The notes under the pieces: generated by a model
The model's input: the letters and a program-made list of their open reading frames with translations, nothing else
What the model was told of the DNA's origin: nothing
Databases searched by the model: none
Origin: Leisingera daeponensis
GTDB taxonomy: Bacteria > Pseudomonadota > Alphaproteobacteria > Rhodobacterales > Rhodobacteraceae
NCBI RefSeq assembly: GCF_019801465.1
Contig: NZ_JAHVJA010000017.1
Coordinates: 1 to 61,208 of the forward strand
DNA: 61,208 nt
Reading direction: 5' to 3'
Part shown: positions 1 through 8,587 of the stretch, piece by piece
Layout: each line of letters opens with the position of its first letter
How positions within the stretch are numbered: the first letter of the stretch is position 1
Translations under genes and position numbers: made by a program

Positions 1-308
1 AGGGTTTTCTTGCGGGTGCGGAAGGCGATGAAATAGGCAATCGGATAGGCCAGCGCCACCGTCGCCATGGTCACCGCGCCGGCAATCGCGATCGAGCGCA
101 GCATCAGATGCCGCACCAGAGGATCGGTCGCCGCCTCCAGGTAGTTCGCCCAGGTCAGCGTCCGGTCAATCTCGACATAGGTCTGCGTCCAGAAACTGTA
201 GGCCACCAGTATCCCCAGCGGCGCAGCAACCAATACGCCAACATAAAGCGACGCAGGAGCACTGAGCAAATAACCTTTGCCAGCCTCGGTTCTGAGAAAT
301 CCGGCCAT
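1..308 (-). CDS. potB: Polyamine-type ABC transporter permease, PotB-like (partial, 5' end only)
   Basis: Reading leftwards from an ATG at 306-308 gives an open frame of about 102 codons that runs off the window edge. After a short basic N-terminus it has a hydrophobic segment (about residues 12-37) and then a periplasmic stretch with WANYLEAATDPLV and a second membrane segment ending in AYPIAYFIAF. This N-terminal layout is typical of spermidine/putrescine permeases of the PotB family, which form the membrane channel with PotC and are energised by PotA. A TetR gene lies divergently and two operator-like palindromes sit in the shared 240-bp promoter region. Agmatinase nearby fits a polyamine theme. 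The C-terminal EAA loop is outside the window, so the substrate is inferred. Confidence 0.8.
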   Translation of the reverse strand, partial: MAGFLRTEAGKGYLLSAPASLYVGVLVAAPLGILVAYSFWTQTYVEIDRTLTWANYLEAATDPLVRHLMLRSIAIAGAVTMATVALAYPIAYFIAFRTRKKT

Positions 309-356
309 GTCTTTCCGTTGTTTGCAGGGTTTGCGTGCAGTTTCGCCGCCCCAAAA

Positions 357-438
357 ATGGACAAGCGTCCATCAAAATCTGAGGGCTGATAGGGGGCGCT
401 GTCAACAGCTTTCTAAAATAAATGTACAAACGTCCATT
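357..438. promoter_or_regulatory. Two TetR-type operator palindromes between potB and the TetR gene
   Basis: Site 1 (357-372) is a perfect palindrome, ATGGAC-N4-GTCCAT. Site 2 (421-438) is AATGTAC-N4-GTCCATT, with one mismatch between arms. The centres are 65 bp apart, close to six helical turns. They lie between the divergent potB-like gene and the BetI-like regulator, so dual repression of both units is the simplest reading. This is inferred from position and symmetry. Confidence 0.6.
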
Positions 439-548
439 TTATCTGGAGAAACCCGGGCATCTGTGCCTAAACTGGGCAGCCGACGTTGTTTGCGACGGGC
501 AGGTGAACGGCGCAACAACGGCGTCAATGATCAGGACACTGAAGGCAG

Positions 549-1220
549 ATGGCCGGGAAACGGGAACAGAACCGCGAACAAAACCGCCAAGCGCTGATTG
601 GCGCGGTGCTGGATTCGGTGGCAGAAAAGGGGATATCCGAGACGTCCGTCAGCGAGATCATCCAGCGCGCGGGTTTGTCTCGCGGGATGATCCACCTGCA
701 TTTCGGCGGCAAGGACAACCTGGTTCAGGCGGCGGCGCATCATTCTTCCGAAGCATATTACGACGGGCTGGAGACGCTCTTGCAGACTGCGGGTGACAGC
801 CCGCAGGAGCGGGTTGAAATGATTGTGCGCGGCGACCTAAGCGAACGCGTGCTGAACCAACGGAATGTCAGCATCTGGTATGCTTTCCGCGGTGAAGCCA
901 GGAACCGCAAGGCCATCGCCGAATACTCAGACACCCGCGACGGACGGCTGCGGGGCATGATCCACAACGCCTTTGCCCGGATCGTGCGGGAGGCTGGAAC
1001 GCCGGATGCTTCCGGCGCGGCCCGCGATGCCACCCATGGCACCCTGGCACTGCTTGAAGGCATGTGGACCGACTTTCTACTGCATCCCGACCGTTTCGAC
1101 CGGGAGGAGGCCGCTCGAATCGTTTTCCGCTTCCTGGCAGCAATGTTCCCGGCGCATTTCTCGCTCGCTGGCGCGATTCGGCCAAAGCAAGGGAAGCGGG
1201 GCTGCAATAGCAGCCCCTGA
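549..1220 (+). CDS. TetR-family transcriptional regulator, BetI-like
   Basis: The 223-residue product has an N-terminal TetR DNA-binding domain at about residues 10-60 (ALIGAVLDSVAEKG, then the helix-turn-helix TSVSEIIQRAGLSRGMIHLHF). The C-terminal half resembles the BetI/AcrR-C ligand domain (QRNVSIWYAFRGEAR), which in BetI responds to choline. It is divergent from a PotB-like polyamine permease and probably controls that operon and itself through the two palindromes at 357-438. The frame is slightly longer than usual, with a Gly/Lys-rich tail. The ATG at 549 is preceded by AAGGCAG at suitable spacing. The ligand is unknown; the context suggests a polyamine or quaternary amine. Confidence 0.85.
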   Translation: MAGKREQNREQNRQALIGAVLDSVAEKGISETSVSEIIQRAGLSRGMIHLHFGGKDNLVQAAAHHSSEAYYDGLETLLQTAGDSPQERVEMIVRGDLSERVLNQRNVSIWYAFRGEARNRKAIAEYSDTRDGRLRGMIHNAFARIVREAGTPDASGAARDATHGTLALLEGMWTDFLLHPDRFDREEAARIVFRFLAAMFPAHFSLAGAIRPKQGKRGCNSSP

Positions 1221-1267
1221 TTTTAGGCCTCCTGGAAACATCTTGATGCGACGCCTTGCCGGTGGCC

Positions 1268-2254
1268 TCAACGCTGGCCGGAGGGGCCGGCGGCGTATAG
1301 GCAGAGCAGATCGTTTGCGATAGTGGCCGCGGCGATGGCAGTTATTTCGGAGATGTCATAGGCTGGGGCGACTTCGACCACATCCATGCCCACGACATCG
1401 GTGCCCGCCAGTCCGCGGATGATTTCCTGGGCCTGAAATGGCGAGAGGCCGCCGATCACCGGGGTGCCGGTGCCGGGAGCAGAGGCCGGTTCAAGCGCGT
1501 CAATGTCGAAGGTCACATAAGTTTTGTGATCTCCGACGATGCCGCGGATCTTTCTTGCCACCGCTTCCGGCCCGGTTTTCTGGACCTCGATGGCATCGAT
1601 GATGTTCATGCCCAGCGGGTCGGGGTTGTGGGTGCGGATGCCGACCTGAACTGAGCGGGCCGGGTCCACCAGCCCTTCGCGGACGGCGTGCCACAGCATG
1701 GTGCCATGGTCGATGCGGCCTTCCTCATCCGCCCAGGTGTCGGAATGAGCGTCGAACTGGATCAGACTCAGCGGCCCGTGCTTTTCTACATGCGCCTGCA
1801 GCAGCGGATAAGTGATGAAATGATCGCCGCCGATTGACAGCAGTGCTGTGTCCGTCGCCAGAATTTCCCGCGCAGCCCGGGCGATCTCGCCTGGCACCTT
1901 GTGCGGGTAGCCGTAGTCAAACTCGCAATCGCCGTAGTCAACGACCCGCAGGACCTCATAGGGATCCGCCTCCCACGGCCAGGGTTTGGACCATGCAATG
2001 TGGCTGGAGCCGGAGCGCACCGCCCGCGGCCCAAGCCGCGTGCCGGAGCGGCTGGACACCGAAAGGTCGAAGGGCACTCCCATCACCGCCACGTCAACTC
2101 CGCTGAGGTCGCGGGCATAGCGGCGGCGCATGAAGCTGAGCGCGCCGGCATAGCTCGCTTCTGCTACCACGCCGCGGTCGCTTTTGCGGGTGAAGGCCAG
2201 ATCGCCCTGCACGGGGTTTACGCTGGAAGAATCGGTCACCTGGGTCTCCGTCAT
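1268..2254 (-). CDS. speB: Agmatinase / ureohydrolase family protein
   Basis: The 328-residue product belongs to the arginase/agmatinase/formiminoglutamase family, binuclear manganese hydrolases that cleave urea from guanidino compounds (agmatine to putrescine for SpeB). Metal ligands are visible in order: GGDH with His145, FDAHSDTW with Asp168, His170 and Asp172, and TFDIDAL with Asp250 and Asp252. The open frame extends far upstream opposite the LuxR-type gene, but homology begins at the ATG at 2254 (MTETQV), which I take as the start. It is divergent from a LuxR-type regulator with an AT-rich palindrome between them. Related enzymes act on guanidinobutyrate or guanidinopropionate, so the exact substrate is open; the nearby polyamine transporter favours agmatine. 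Confidence 0.85.
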   Translation of the reverse strand: MTETQVTDSSSVNPVQGDLAFTRKSDRGVVAEASYAGALSFMRRRYARDLSGVDVAVMGVPFDLSVSSRSGTRLGPRAVRSGSSHIAWSKPWPWEADPYEVLRVVDYGDCEFDYGYPHKVPGEIARAAREILATDTALLSIGGDHFITYPLLQAHVEKHGPLSLIQFDAHSDTWADEEGRIDHGTMLWHAVREGLVDPARSVQVGIRTHNPDPLGMNIIDAIEVQKTGPEAVARKIRGIVGDHKTYVTFDIDALEPASAPGTGTPVIGGLSPFQAQEIIRGLAGTDVVGMDVVEVAPAYDISEITAIAAATIANDLLCLYAAGPSGQR

Positions 2255-2311
2255 GTTGAAAATTTTCTTGGACCCAGTTTGATTTCCGCGCTTATGCCGG
2301 TAAACTTGGCC

Positions 2312-2327
2312 AAAGATATATATCTTT
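2312..2327. promoter_or_regulatory. Perfect 16-bp AT-rich palindrome, candidate LuxR-type operator
   Basis: AAAGATATATATCTTT is self-complementary over its full length. It sits in the 84-bp gap between the divergent agmatinase and LuxR-type genes, just ahead of the regulator start. A LuxR-type dimer would bind such a dyad; the link to this regulator is inferred from position. Confidence 0.5.
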
Positions 2328-2338
2328 AGGTATAAAAA

Positions 2339-3136
2339 TTGGACGAAACCCCCTTCTCTCCGCTGCCCGCTGGCTGGGCAAAGGCGATGGCAACGCTGGC
2401 GGAAACCATCGCGACGGAGCGGTTCCCCGGCGCATTTCGGCAGATCCTGTCGCTGTGCTGCAACTTCGACTCCATGGTCATCTCCTACTATGCCGGCGCG
2501 CAGCCGCCGGTGCCGCTTTATCAGGATCTGGATGAGCTGCAGGCAGCAATCACAGTGGAGTTCTATGCCAGCGGGCCCTATCTGCTGGACCCTCTCTATC
2601 AGGCCTGCCGCAACGGCTGCACGCCTGGCGCGTACCGGCTGATGGAACTGGCACCCGAGGCTTTCTACCGCTCCGAATACTACCGCGCTTTCTACCGCAA
2701 GATCAGTATCAGTGACGAAATCGGTATTCTGGTTCAGGACGGGACAGAGCGCTGGTTCATCGTGTCGCTGGCCCGTTTTGCGCGCCAGCAGCGGTTTGCG
2801 GCCGCAGACAGCGAGCGGCTGAATGCGGTGTTCGGAATGATCTCCGCCGCGATCCGGCGCCAATGGGGGAAGGCTGATGCGGCTGCGGAAGGTTTCCAGC
2901 AGGCAGACTGGGAGGACCGGATGCAGACCTTCGGCACCGGTGTCCTCAGCCCGCGGGAGCGCGAGGTGGTGCAACTGATCCTGCAAGGGCATTCCACCCC
3001 CTCCGCTGCCGCGTATCTTGGGATTGCCGAGGGCACCGTAAAGGTTCACCGCCATCACGCTTATTCCAAGCTGGGCATCGCTTCGCAGGCAGAGTTGTTT
3101 TCCATGGCCACACGGCATCTGGCGGGCGCAGGGTAG
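2339..3136 (+). CDS. LuxR-family transcriptional regulator
   Basis: The 265-residue product has a C-terminal LuxR/GerE helix-turn-helix at about residues 202-255, with LSPREREVVQLILQGHSTPS and GIAEGTVKVHRHHAYSKLGI. The N-terminal 180 residues are a sensor region without the Trp/Tyr/Asp pattern of a typical acyl-homoserine-lactone pocket, so I would not call it a quorum sensor. The frame opens at a TTG at 2339 only two codons after a stop; the first ATG is at 2387, so the start is uncertain within 48 bp. It is divergent from agmatinase, which it most likely controls. Confidence 0.8.
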   Translation: MDETPFSPLPAGWAKAMATLAETIATERFPGAFRQILSLCCNFDSMVISYYAGAQPPVPLYQDLDELQAAITVEFYASGPYLLDPLYQACRNGCTPGAYRLMELAPEAFYRSEYYRAFYRKISISDEIGILVQDGTERWFIVSLARFARQQRFAAADSERLNAVFGMISAAIRRQWGKADAAAEGFQQADWEDRMQTFGTGVLSPREREVVQLILQGHSTPSAAAYLGIAEGTVKVHRHHAYSKLGIASQAELFSMATRHLAGAG

Positions 3137-3326
3137 CGCTCGCCAACCCGCAGGGCCCCGAAGCGGGTCAATATTTCTTTGGAAATTCGCAGGTTTTCGG
3201 TCAAATCTTCCGTTTTTCGGTCATTTTGACGGTTGCTTGTTGACTAAATCCACATTTTCGCAAATGTTAAACGGCGAAACGGTCACCGGGCTGCCCCGAC
3301 CAGACCTCAAGACGGAGGCCGAAGCC

Positions 3327-4100
3327 GTGCCCCAGACAGATGACATCACCGCCCATGCCTTGCTGATCGCTGAACTCGCATCGGAAACTGTTCGCGGTTT
3401 TTTCCGCGGCCGGCTGGGTGTTGAGTTCAAGGAAGACGAAAGCCCAGTCACCCAGGCCGACAAAGCCGTCGAGGCCGAGGTGCGTGCCTATCTGGAACAG
3501 AATTTTCCGGGACATGGAATTCTGGGTGAGGAGCACGGATTTGCGGGCACGGATCGCGATGATGTCTGGATCATCGACCCGATTGACGGCACCCGTTCCT
3601 TCCTCTCGGGACACCCGTTATTTGGGTTCCTTTTGGGATTTCTGCAAGGCGGTCAACCGCAGCTGGGGGTGATCGGAATGCCGACCCTCGGAGAGACTTT
3701 CCTTGGTTTGCGCGGTCAAGGGGCAACGCTGAATGACAAGCCTATCCATGTGTCGGGTCAGACCAGGCTGGATCAGTCGGTCCTCTATGTGAACGAAGGC
3801 GACAAGATCCACCGCGACCACCCCGGCCTGTTCGCCCGGCTGATGCGGGCGGGCCAGACCCGGCGCTTTTCTTACGACTGTTATCCGCATGCTCTGCTGG
3901 CGGCGGGCCATGTGGACGCGGTGGTTGACTATGACCTGCAGCCCTATGATTATCTGCCGGTTTCCGTGGTGGTGGAGGCCGCAGGCGGGGTAATCACCGA
4001 TTGGCAGGGCAAGCCGCTGGGGCTAGAATCGGATGGCCGGGTGGCCGCCGCCGCGACACCGCGGCTGCACACCGAACTACTGGCGCTGATCAAGGGATAA
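3327..4100 (+). CDS. Inositol-monophosphatase family phosphatase (histidinol-phosphatase-like)
   Basis: The product is a Mg-dependent sugar/alcohol phosphatase of the IMPase superfamily. GEEHG (67-71) and WIIDPIDGTRSF (81-92) supply the metal-binding acidic residues. The C-terminal motif is LQPYDYLPVSVVVEAAGG instead of the WDxAAG motif of true inositol monophosphatases. That form resembles the HisN group of histidinol-phosphate phosphatases, the likeliest function. I chose the GTG at 3327 because GGAGG (3314-3318) lies 8 bp upstream; this gives the family-normal 257 residues, while the frame itself opens at a TTG at 3237. The Na/Pi cotransporter gene follows after 4 bp, so phosphate release and phosphate transport may be co-expressed. 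Confidence 0.8.
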   Translation: MPQTDDITAHALLIAELASETVRGFFRGRLGVEFKEDESPVTQADKAVEAEVRAYLEQNFPGHGILGEEHGFAGTDRDDVWIIDPIDGTRSFLSGHPLFGFLLGFLQGGQPQLGVIGMPTLGETFLGLRGQGATLNDKPIHVSGQTRLDQSVLYVNEGDKIHRDHPGLFARLMRAGQTRRFSYDCYPHALLAAGHVDAVVDYDLQPYDYLPVSVVVEAAGGVITDWQGKPLGLESDGRVAAAATPRLHTELLALIKG

Positions 4101-4104
4101 ACCC

Positions 4105-5796
4105 ATGGCGATACTGACTTTTCTGATCAGCCTTGCAGGCGCGACAATGCTGCTGCTGTATGCGGTGCGGATGGTGCGGACGGGGATTGAGCGCAGCTAC
4201 GGCGCCTCGTTCCAGCGGCTGTTGACCGGACGGCAAAGCCATCTGCAGGCCGGAATGATGGGACTGATCCTGGCGATCGTGCTGCAAAGCTCGGCAGCGG
4301 TGGCGTTGCTGACGTCGGGTTTTGCGGCCAGCGGATACCTCGCCTTTCCGACAGGGCTGGCGATCGTGCTGGGCGGCGATCTTGGCTCGGCGCTGATCAT
4401 CCAGATCCTGTCGTTCGAGCTCGACTGGCTGGTTCCGGTGCTGCTGGCCGTAGGCGGCTACCTGTTCGTCAAGACCGAGGCCAAAAAGGCGCGGCAGCTC
4501 GGTCGGATCCTGATGGGGGTGGCATTTATCCTTATATCGCTGCGCTTTCTGCGTGAGGCAATGGACCCGATCCGCGACAGCGCCTTTCTGCCCGCGGTCG
4601 CAGGCTACCTGGCGCGCGACTATATCACCGCCTTTCTGGTCGGGGGGGCGCTGGCCTTTGTGATGCATTCCTCGGTGGCGGCAATCCTGATGTGTGTGAC
4701 ACTGGTGCAGATTGGCGCCATCCCCTTTGCCGCGGGCCTTTCGCTGGTGCTTGGGGCAAATTTCGGCTCAGCCTTCATCCCGGTATGGCTCAGCCGCGGT
4801 ATGGACCTGCAGGCACGGCGCATCCCCTATGCCAACCTCGCCCTGCGCGGGAGCTGGGCGGTGATATGCCTGTTCGGTGCCAACCTGGCATTGCGCCAGG
4901 GCTGGCTCGGCGATCCGCAGGGCGGCCAGATGCTGGTGAATGCACATCTGGCTTTCAACGCCTCGCTCCTGTTACTGGCCTTGCCGGTCTGCACCCCGCT
5001 GCAGGGGGTGTTTGAACGGGCCTTCCCCGATCCGCCGCAGCCGGACGCAGCCCAGCCCGGCAAGCCCGTCAGCGCGCTGGAGCAGGGCAGCTATGGCTCA
5101 CCTGCGCAGGCGGTTGCCAACCTCAAGCGCGAGCTGCTGCGCATGGCCGACCAGGTCGGAGCCATGTTCCGGCCCGTGCTGGAGCTGTATCAGGGCGGCA
5201 GCCGGGAACAGATCAAGGCCGTGCAGCGGATGGACGATGAGGTCAACGCCTGCCTCTCCGGTATCCGTCAGTATGTGGCGGCGATCCCAGAAGAAGCCTT
5301 CAGCAAAACCCAGCTGAAAACTGCCCGCGGCCTGATGGAGTACGCCATCCGGCTGGAGACTGCAGGCGATGTGGTGGCACGCCGGCTGACGGTGCTGGCA
5401 GGGGAGCTGAACAAGAAGGGCCTGAGTTTTTCAAGGGACGGATGGCTGGAGATCACCCGAATGCATGAGGCCATCCTGGCAAGCATGCAGTTGGCTTCCA
5501 ACGTACTGATCTCCGACGATCTTGAAAGTGCGCGGCTGTTGAGCCTGGAGAAGACCGAGCTGAAACGGATGGAGCATGACAGCCGCAAGCGCCACCTGAA
5601 GCGGTTGCAGAACGGTGCGCAGGAGAGTTTCGAGACCTCTGACATCCATCTGGAGACGTTGCGTGCGCTGCGAGAATTCAACAGCCACATCGCCGCAGTG
5701 GCCTATCCCGTGCTCTACCAGAACGGACAGCTGCTGGAGACCCGGCTGATCGAGGAGATGCCCGGCAGGGATGAGGACGAAGCCGCCGCCCGCTGA
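4105..5796 (+). CDS. Na/Pi cotransporter family protein with PhoU-like C-terminus
   Basis: The 563-residue product has an N-terminal membrane half (about residues 1-310) with the duplicated family repeats GLILAIVLQSSAAVALLTSG and ALAFVMHSSVAAILMCVTLV; the QSS and HSS signatures are the substrate and sodium sites in the SLC34/NptA family. The C-terminal half (about 340-560) is a helical PhoU-like domain, the usual architecture of bacterial YjbB/NptA-type proteins. It probably exchanges phosphate with sodium across the inner membrane. It starts 4 bp after the phosphatase gene with AAGGGA upstream, so the two form a unit. Confidence 0.88.
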   Translation: MAILTFLISLAGATMLLLYAVRMVRTGIERSYGASFQRLLTGRQSHLQAGMMGLILAIVLQSSAAVALLTSGFAASGYLAFPTGLAIVLGGDLGSALIIQILSFELDWLVPVLLAVGGYLFVKTEAKKARQLGRILMGVAFILISLRFLREAMDPIRDSAFLPAVAGYLARDYITAFLVGGALAFVMHSSVAAILMCVTLVQIGAIPFAAGLSLVLGANFGSAFIPVWLSRGMDLQARRIPYANLALRGSWAVICLFGANLALRQGWLGDPQGGQMLVNAHLAFNASLLLLALPVCTPLQGVFERAFPDPPQPDAAQPGKPVSALEQGSYGSPAQAVANLKRELLRMADQVGAMFRPVLELYQGGSREQIKAVQRMDDEVNACLSGIRQYVAAIPEEAFSKTQLKTARGLMEYAIRLETAGDVVARRLTVLAGELNKKGLSFSRDGWLEITRMHEAILASMQLASNVLISDDLESARLLSLEKTELKRMEHDSRKRHLKRLQNGAQESFETSDIHLETLRALREFNSHIAAVAYPVLYQNGQLLETRLIEEMPGRDEDEAAAR

Positions 5797-5890
5797 CCGC
5801 GCGGCCCAAACTCCTTGCATAGGAAATCGCTCAGACCTCCCGCGGAAAAAACTTTCCCGCTCCGCAGAAGCGCAAGTGGACCGGGGCTGT

Positions 5891-6694
5891 TCAGAGCAGC
5901 ACGCTGCCGGGCATATCCGGCATATCTTCCTTGGCAGGGGTTTCGAGGTAGTTCCGCACAGTGGGATCGATCCGCGGGCTGCGCACCGGATAGACGCCGC
6001 AGGCGGCAATCGCCTCGCGCGCCGAAACCCTCTCATCCAGCCGCTTCCAGATCGCCCGGGCTGCATAAGGGCGAGGGAAAGGGCGCCAGGCCACCCCCAT
6101 GGTCATGCCGCGCAGGTACTTCAGCTGCTGCCGATGGGCGGAGAACAGGATAGTCTGCGCTACACTGCCTTCATGAGCGCGCTCATGCTCGGTGATGAAC
6201 AGCCGGTTGCCGCGCAGTGTCACCAGCCCCTGATAGCGCGAGATCTGCCGGATGCTCTGCTCCGGATCATGGGCAATTTCCAGGTTGCGTGACAGTATGA
6301 AGCCATCCTTTTCGATGAAGCGTGTCAGCGCGCAGAAGATGCCTTCCCCCCAAGAAGGGGTTCGAAAATAGGCATGGTAGAAGCCGAGGTAACGTTTCAA
6401 ATTGCGGTGTTGGGCCCGGAAAGGTTCCAGAAAACTGTCACTAGGCCCTGCTGGCGTAGTGCTGGCAGCGTCTCTGAGCTGGGCCTCGAATTCTGCTTGC
6501 GGCGCAAACAAGCGCGCTTCCGGGATCTCGAAAAAGCGGGCGATCCGGCGTAGGTTGTGGGCCGCGGGCAGGCTGGAGCCGTTGAGGTACCGGTTGAACT
6601 GCTGGCGGTTGATTCCCACCTCCCGGCAGATCTGGGCAATGCTGCCATGTTCGGCGCACAGCGAGCGCAGGTTTTCGGAAAAATTTTCAGACAC
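5891..6694 (-). CDS. XRE-family helix-turn-helix regulator of the peptide operon
   Basis: The 267-residue product has an N-terminal XRE/Cro-type helix-turn-helix (about residues 5-55: SIAQICREVGINRQQFNRYLNG, then LRRIARFFEI). A roughly 200-residue C-terminal region, which I do not recognise as a named domain, is presumably a sensor. The frame stays open to 6940, but the GTG at 6694, with AAGGAAA about 6 bp upstream, starts the recognisable DNA-binding domain and leaves a normal intergenic region. It is divergent from the oligopeptide ABC operon starting at 6913 and is the obvious candidate regulator. It lacks the ImmA-type metalloprotease motif HExxH. Confidence 0.75.
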   Translation of the reverse strand: MSENFSENLRSLCAEHGSIAQICREVGINRQQFNRYLNGSSLPAAHNLRRIARFFEIPEARLFAPQAEFEAQLRDAASTTPAGPSDSFLEPFRAQHRNLKRYLGFYHAYFRTPSWGEGIFCALTRFIEKDGFILSRNLEIAHDPEQSIRQISRYQGLVTLRGNRLFITEHERAHEGSVAQTILFSAHRQQLKYLRGMTMGVAWRPFPRPYAARAIWKRLDERVSAREAIAACGVYPVRSPRIDPTVRNYLETPAKEDMPDMPGSVLL

Positions 6695-6912
6695 GGCCAG
6701 GTTTCCTTCGCGAAGTGACGCGGTATTGATGCGATCCGCGCTGGTTCGCGCATGTTTGCACAGTTCCGTGATCAGCGAAACAGGCGTTTTTAGAGGACAA
6801 GCCGCCTGGGCTTGGGGAGCCGAAAACCTGTTGACAGGCCCGCCAAGGGCCGGGCTGTCAGGCTTATGAAGGCCGGAGGGGCACGGGCGGATCTGATCCA
6901 AGGGAGGACACA

Positions 6913-8475
6913 ATGAAGATCGAATGGACCAAGACGGCACTGGGGCGCCGCGGATTTCTTAAGGGGGCCACCGCGCTGGGGGCTGCGGCGGCACTGCCGG
7001 TAGGCCTGGGCGGCCGGGCCATGGCCGCAGAGGGCGGCACCGTGCGGGTGCGCTCTTATGGCGACATGCAGAGCATTGACCCGGCATACTCCAAGGGCGT
7101 GATCGACGAAGAAATCCACGCCGCGATCTACAACAAGCTGATCCAGTACAAGCCGGGCCGCGAGTGGGACTGGCAGATGGACGCCGCCGCGATGATCGAG
7201 CAGGGCGACGACACCCACATCAAATTCGCGCTACGGGACGATATCGGCTTCACCAACGGCTTTGGCGCGATGACCGCCGAAGACGTGAAATTCAGCTTTG
7301 AACGGATCGTGGACGAGGCCACCGACAGCCCCAACAAGCCCGATATGGGACCGCTGAGCCATGTCGAAGTGACCGGCGAGCGGGAAGGCACCATCGTGCT
7401 GAAAGAGCCCTTTGCGCCGCTGTGGTCGATCGCGCTGCCCTATATCACCGGCAACATCGTATCGAAAAATGCCTGGGAGGCCGCGGGCGGCAAAGCAACC
7501 ACCGATCCGCTGGCGGAATCCGGCCCCTATCTGCGCGACAGCTGGAGCCCCAAGGAAAAGACCGTGCTCAAGCGCAACCCGGACTGGAAGGGTGAAGCCC
7601 CCGCTTGGGACACCATCGAAATCCTGCCGATTGATGACGAAAACACTGCAGAAATCGCATTTGAGGCCGGCGAACTGGATTTCACCCGCGTGTCACTGGG
7701 CTCTGTCGAGCGTTACCGCGCCGGTGTGCCCAACGGCGGCACTCTGCTTGAATACCCTTCGCTATATTATGCATGGCTCGGCATGAACCTGGACCACCCC
7801 AAGCTCCAGAACAAGAAGCTGCGCCAAGCGATCCAGCACGCGATTGACGTGCCTTCGGTTCTGGAAGCTGCCTATTTCGGTGCCGTGGAGCCATCGACCG
7901 GTATCATCGCGCCAGGCCTGGCAGGCCACCGTCCGCAATCGCTGGTGCCGCCGCAGGCAGACTTCGCCAAAGCAGCGGAACTGCTGGCGGAATCCGGTGA
8001 GACCAACGTCACGCTGAAGCTCGACACGCTGAACAAGACCACCTTCACCACTGCCGCCCAGGTGATCCAGGCCACGCTGGCGCAGATCGGCATCACGGTT
8101 GAGGTCAACGTGCTTGAATCAGGGGCCTTCTGGGCCAGCGCCGACAACGAGGACCTGCAGCTGGTACTGAACCGCTACTCGATGACCCCGGACCCGTATT
8201 ACGCGACCTCCTGGTTCACAACTGAGCAGGTCGGACACTGGAACTGGGAGCAGTTCAGCAACGACGAGTTCGACAAGATCCATGCAGAAGCTTCGCAGCT
8301 GACCGACTTGGCCAAACGGGATGAGATGTACCGGCGCGCGCAGGACCTGATGGAAGAAAGCGGCGCCTACCGGTTCCTCACGCACGAGGCAACGCCGGTG
8401 ATCCATTCGGCTGGCGTGGTGCCGGCACTGCGGCCCGACGGACTGGCACTGCTGCGCTACTTCGGCACGGCCTGA
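6913..8475 (+). CDS. Peptide ABC transporter substrate-binding protein (SBP family 5)
   Basis: The 520-residue periplasmic protein has a twin-arginine signal (RRGFLK at residues 12-17, hydrophobic stretch, cleavage near AMA-AEGG), so it is exported folded through Tat. The mature part is a family 5 (DppA/OppA/NikA) solute-binding protein, with FTNGFGAMTAEDVKFSFERI and LRQAIQHAIDVPSVLEAAY as family landmarks. It binds peptides or related amides and passes them to the two permeases downstream. It is the first gene of a seven-gene operon and is followed by two strong hairpins, consistent with higher expression of the binding protein than of the membrane parts. The actual ligand is unknown. Confidence 0.9.
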   Translation: MKIEWTKTALGRRGFLKGATALGAAAALPVGLGGRAMAAEGGTVRVRSYGDMQSIDPAYSKGVIDEEIHAAIYNKLIQYKPGREWDWQMDAAAMIEQGDDTHIKFALRDDIGFTNGFGAMTAEDVKFSFERIVDEATDSPNKPDMGPLSHVEVTGEREGTIVLKEPFAPLWSIALPYITGNIVSKNAWEAAGGKATTDPLAESGPYLRDSWSPKEKTVLKRNPDWKGEAPAWDTIEILPIDDENTAEIAFEAGELDFTRVSLGSVERYRAGVPNGGTLLEYPSLYYAWLGMNLDHPKLQNKKLRQAIQHAIDVPSVLEAAYFGAVEPSTGIIAPGLAGHRPQSLVPPQADFAKAAELLAESGETNVTLKLDTLNKTTFTTAAQVIQATLAQIGITVEVNVLESGAFWASADNEDLQLVLNRYSMTPDPYYATSWFTTEQVGHWNWEQFSNDEFDKIHAEASQLTDLAKRDEMYRRAQDLMEESGAYRFLTHEATPVIHSAGVVPALRPDGLALLRYFGTA

Positions 8476-8484
8476 CACTCCCCG

Positions 8485-8546
8485 CAGGCCCGGTCCTCCC
8501 CCCGGGCCTGACCTGGCACGGCTGCAGTATGCGGCGCAGCCGTGCC
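8485..8546 (+). terminator. Tandem intercistronic hairpins after the binding-protein gene
   Basis: Two perfect stems lie in the 112-bp gap before the permease gene: CAGGCCCGG paired with CCGGGCCTG (8485-8493 / 8502-8510), and an 11-bp stem GGCACGGCTGC (8515-8525 / 8536-8546) followed by a weak T-rich run. They probably protect the upstream mRNA end or attenuate read-through; full termination is unlikely because the rest of the operon has no other obvious promoter. Confidence 0.6.
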
Positions 8547-8587
8547 GTCTTTCTACCGCACAGCGATTACAAGGGAGCCATGCGGCC

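Noticed and set aside
2255-3118. The agmatinase frame stays open for a further 288 codons upstream on the minus strand, suggesting a 616-residue protein.
   Set aside because: The extension lies antisense to the LuxR-type gene and has no protein-like similarity to the family; agmatinase homology begins at 2254.
6832-6860. TGACAG...CTGTCA inverted repeat ahead of the peptide operon as an XRE operator.
   Set aside because: Arms are only 6 bp with a 17-bp gap and overlap a GC-rich tract; a -35-like TTGACA lies there but no matching -10 at proper spacing was found.
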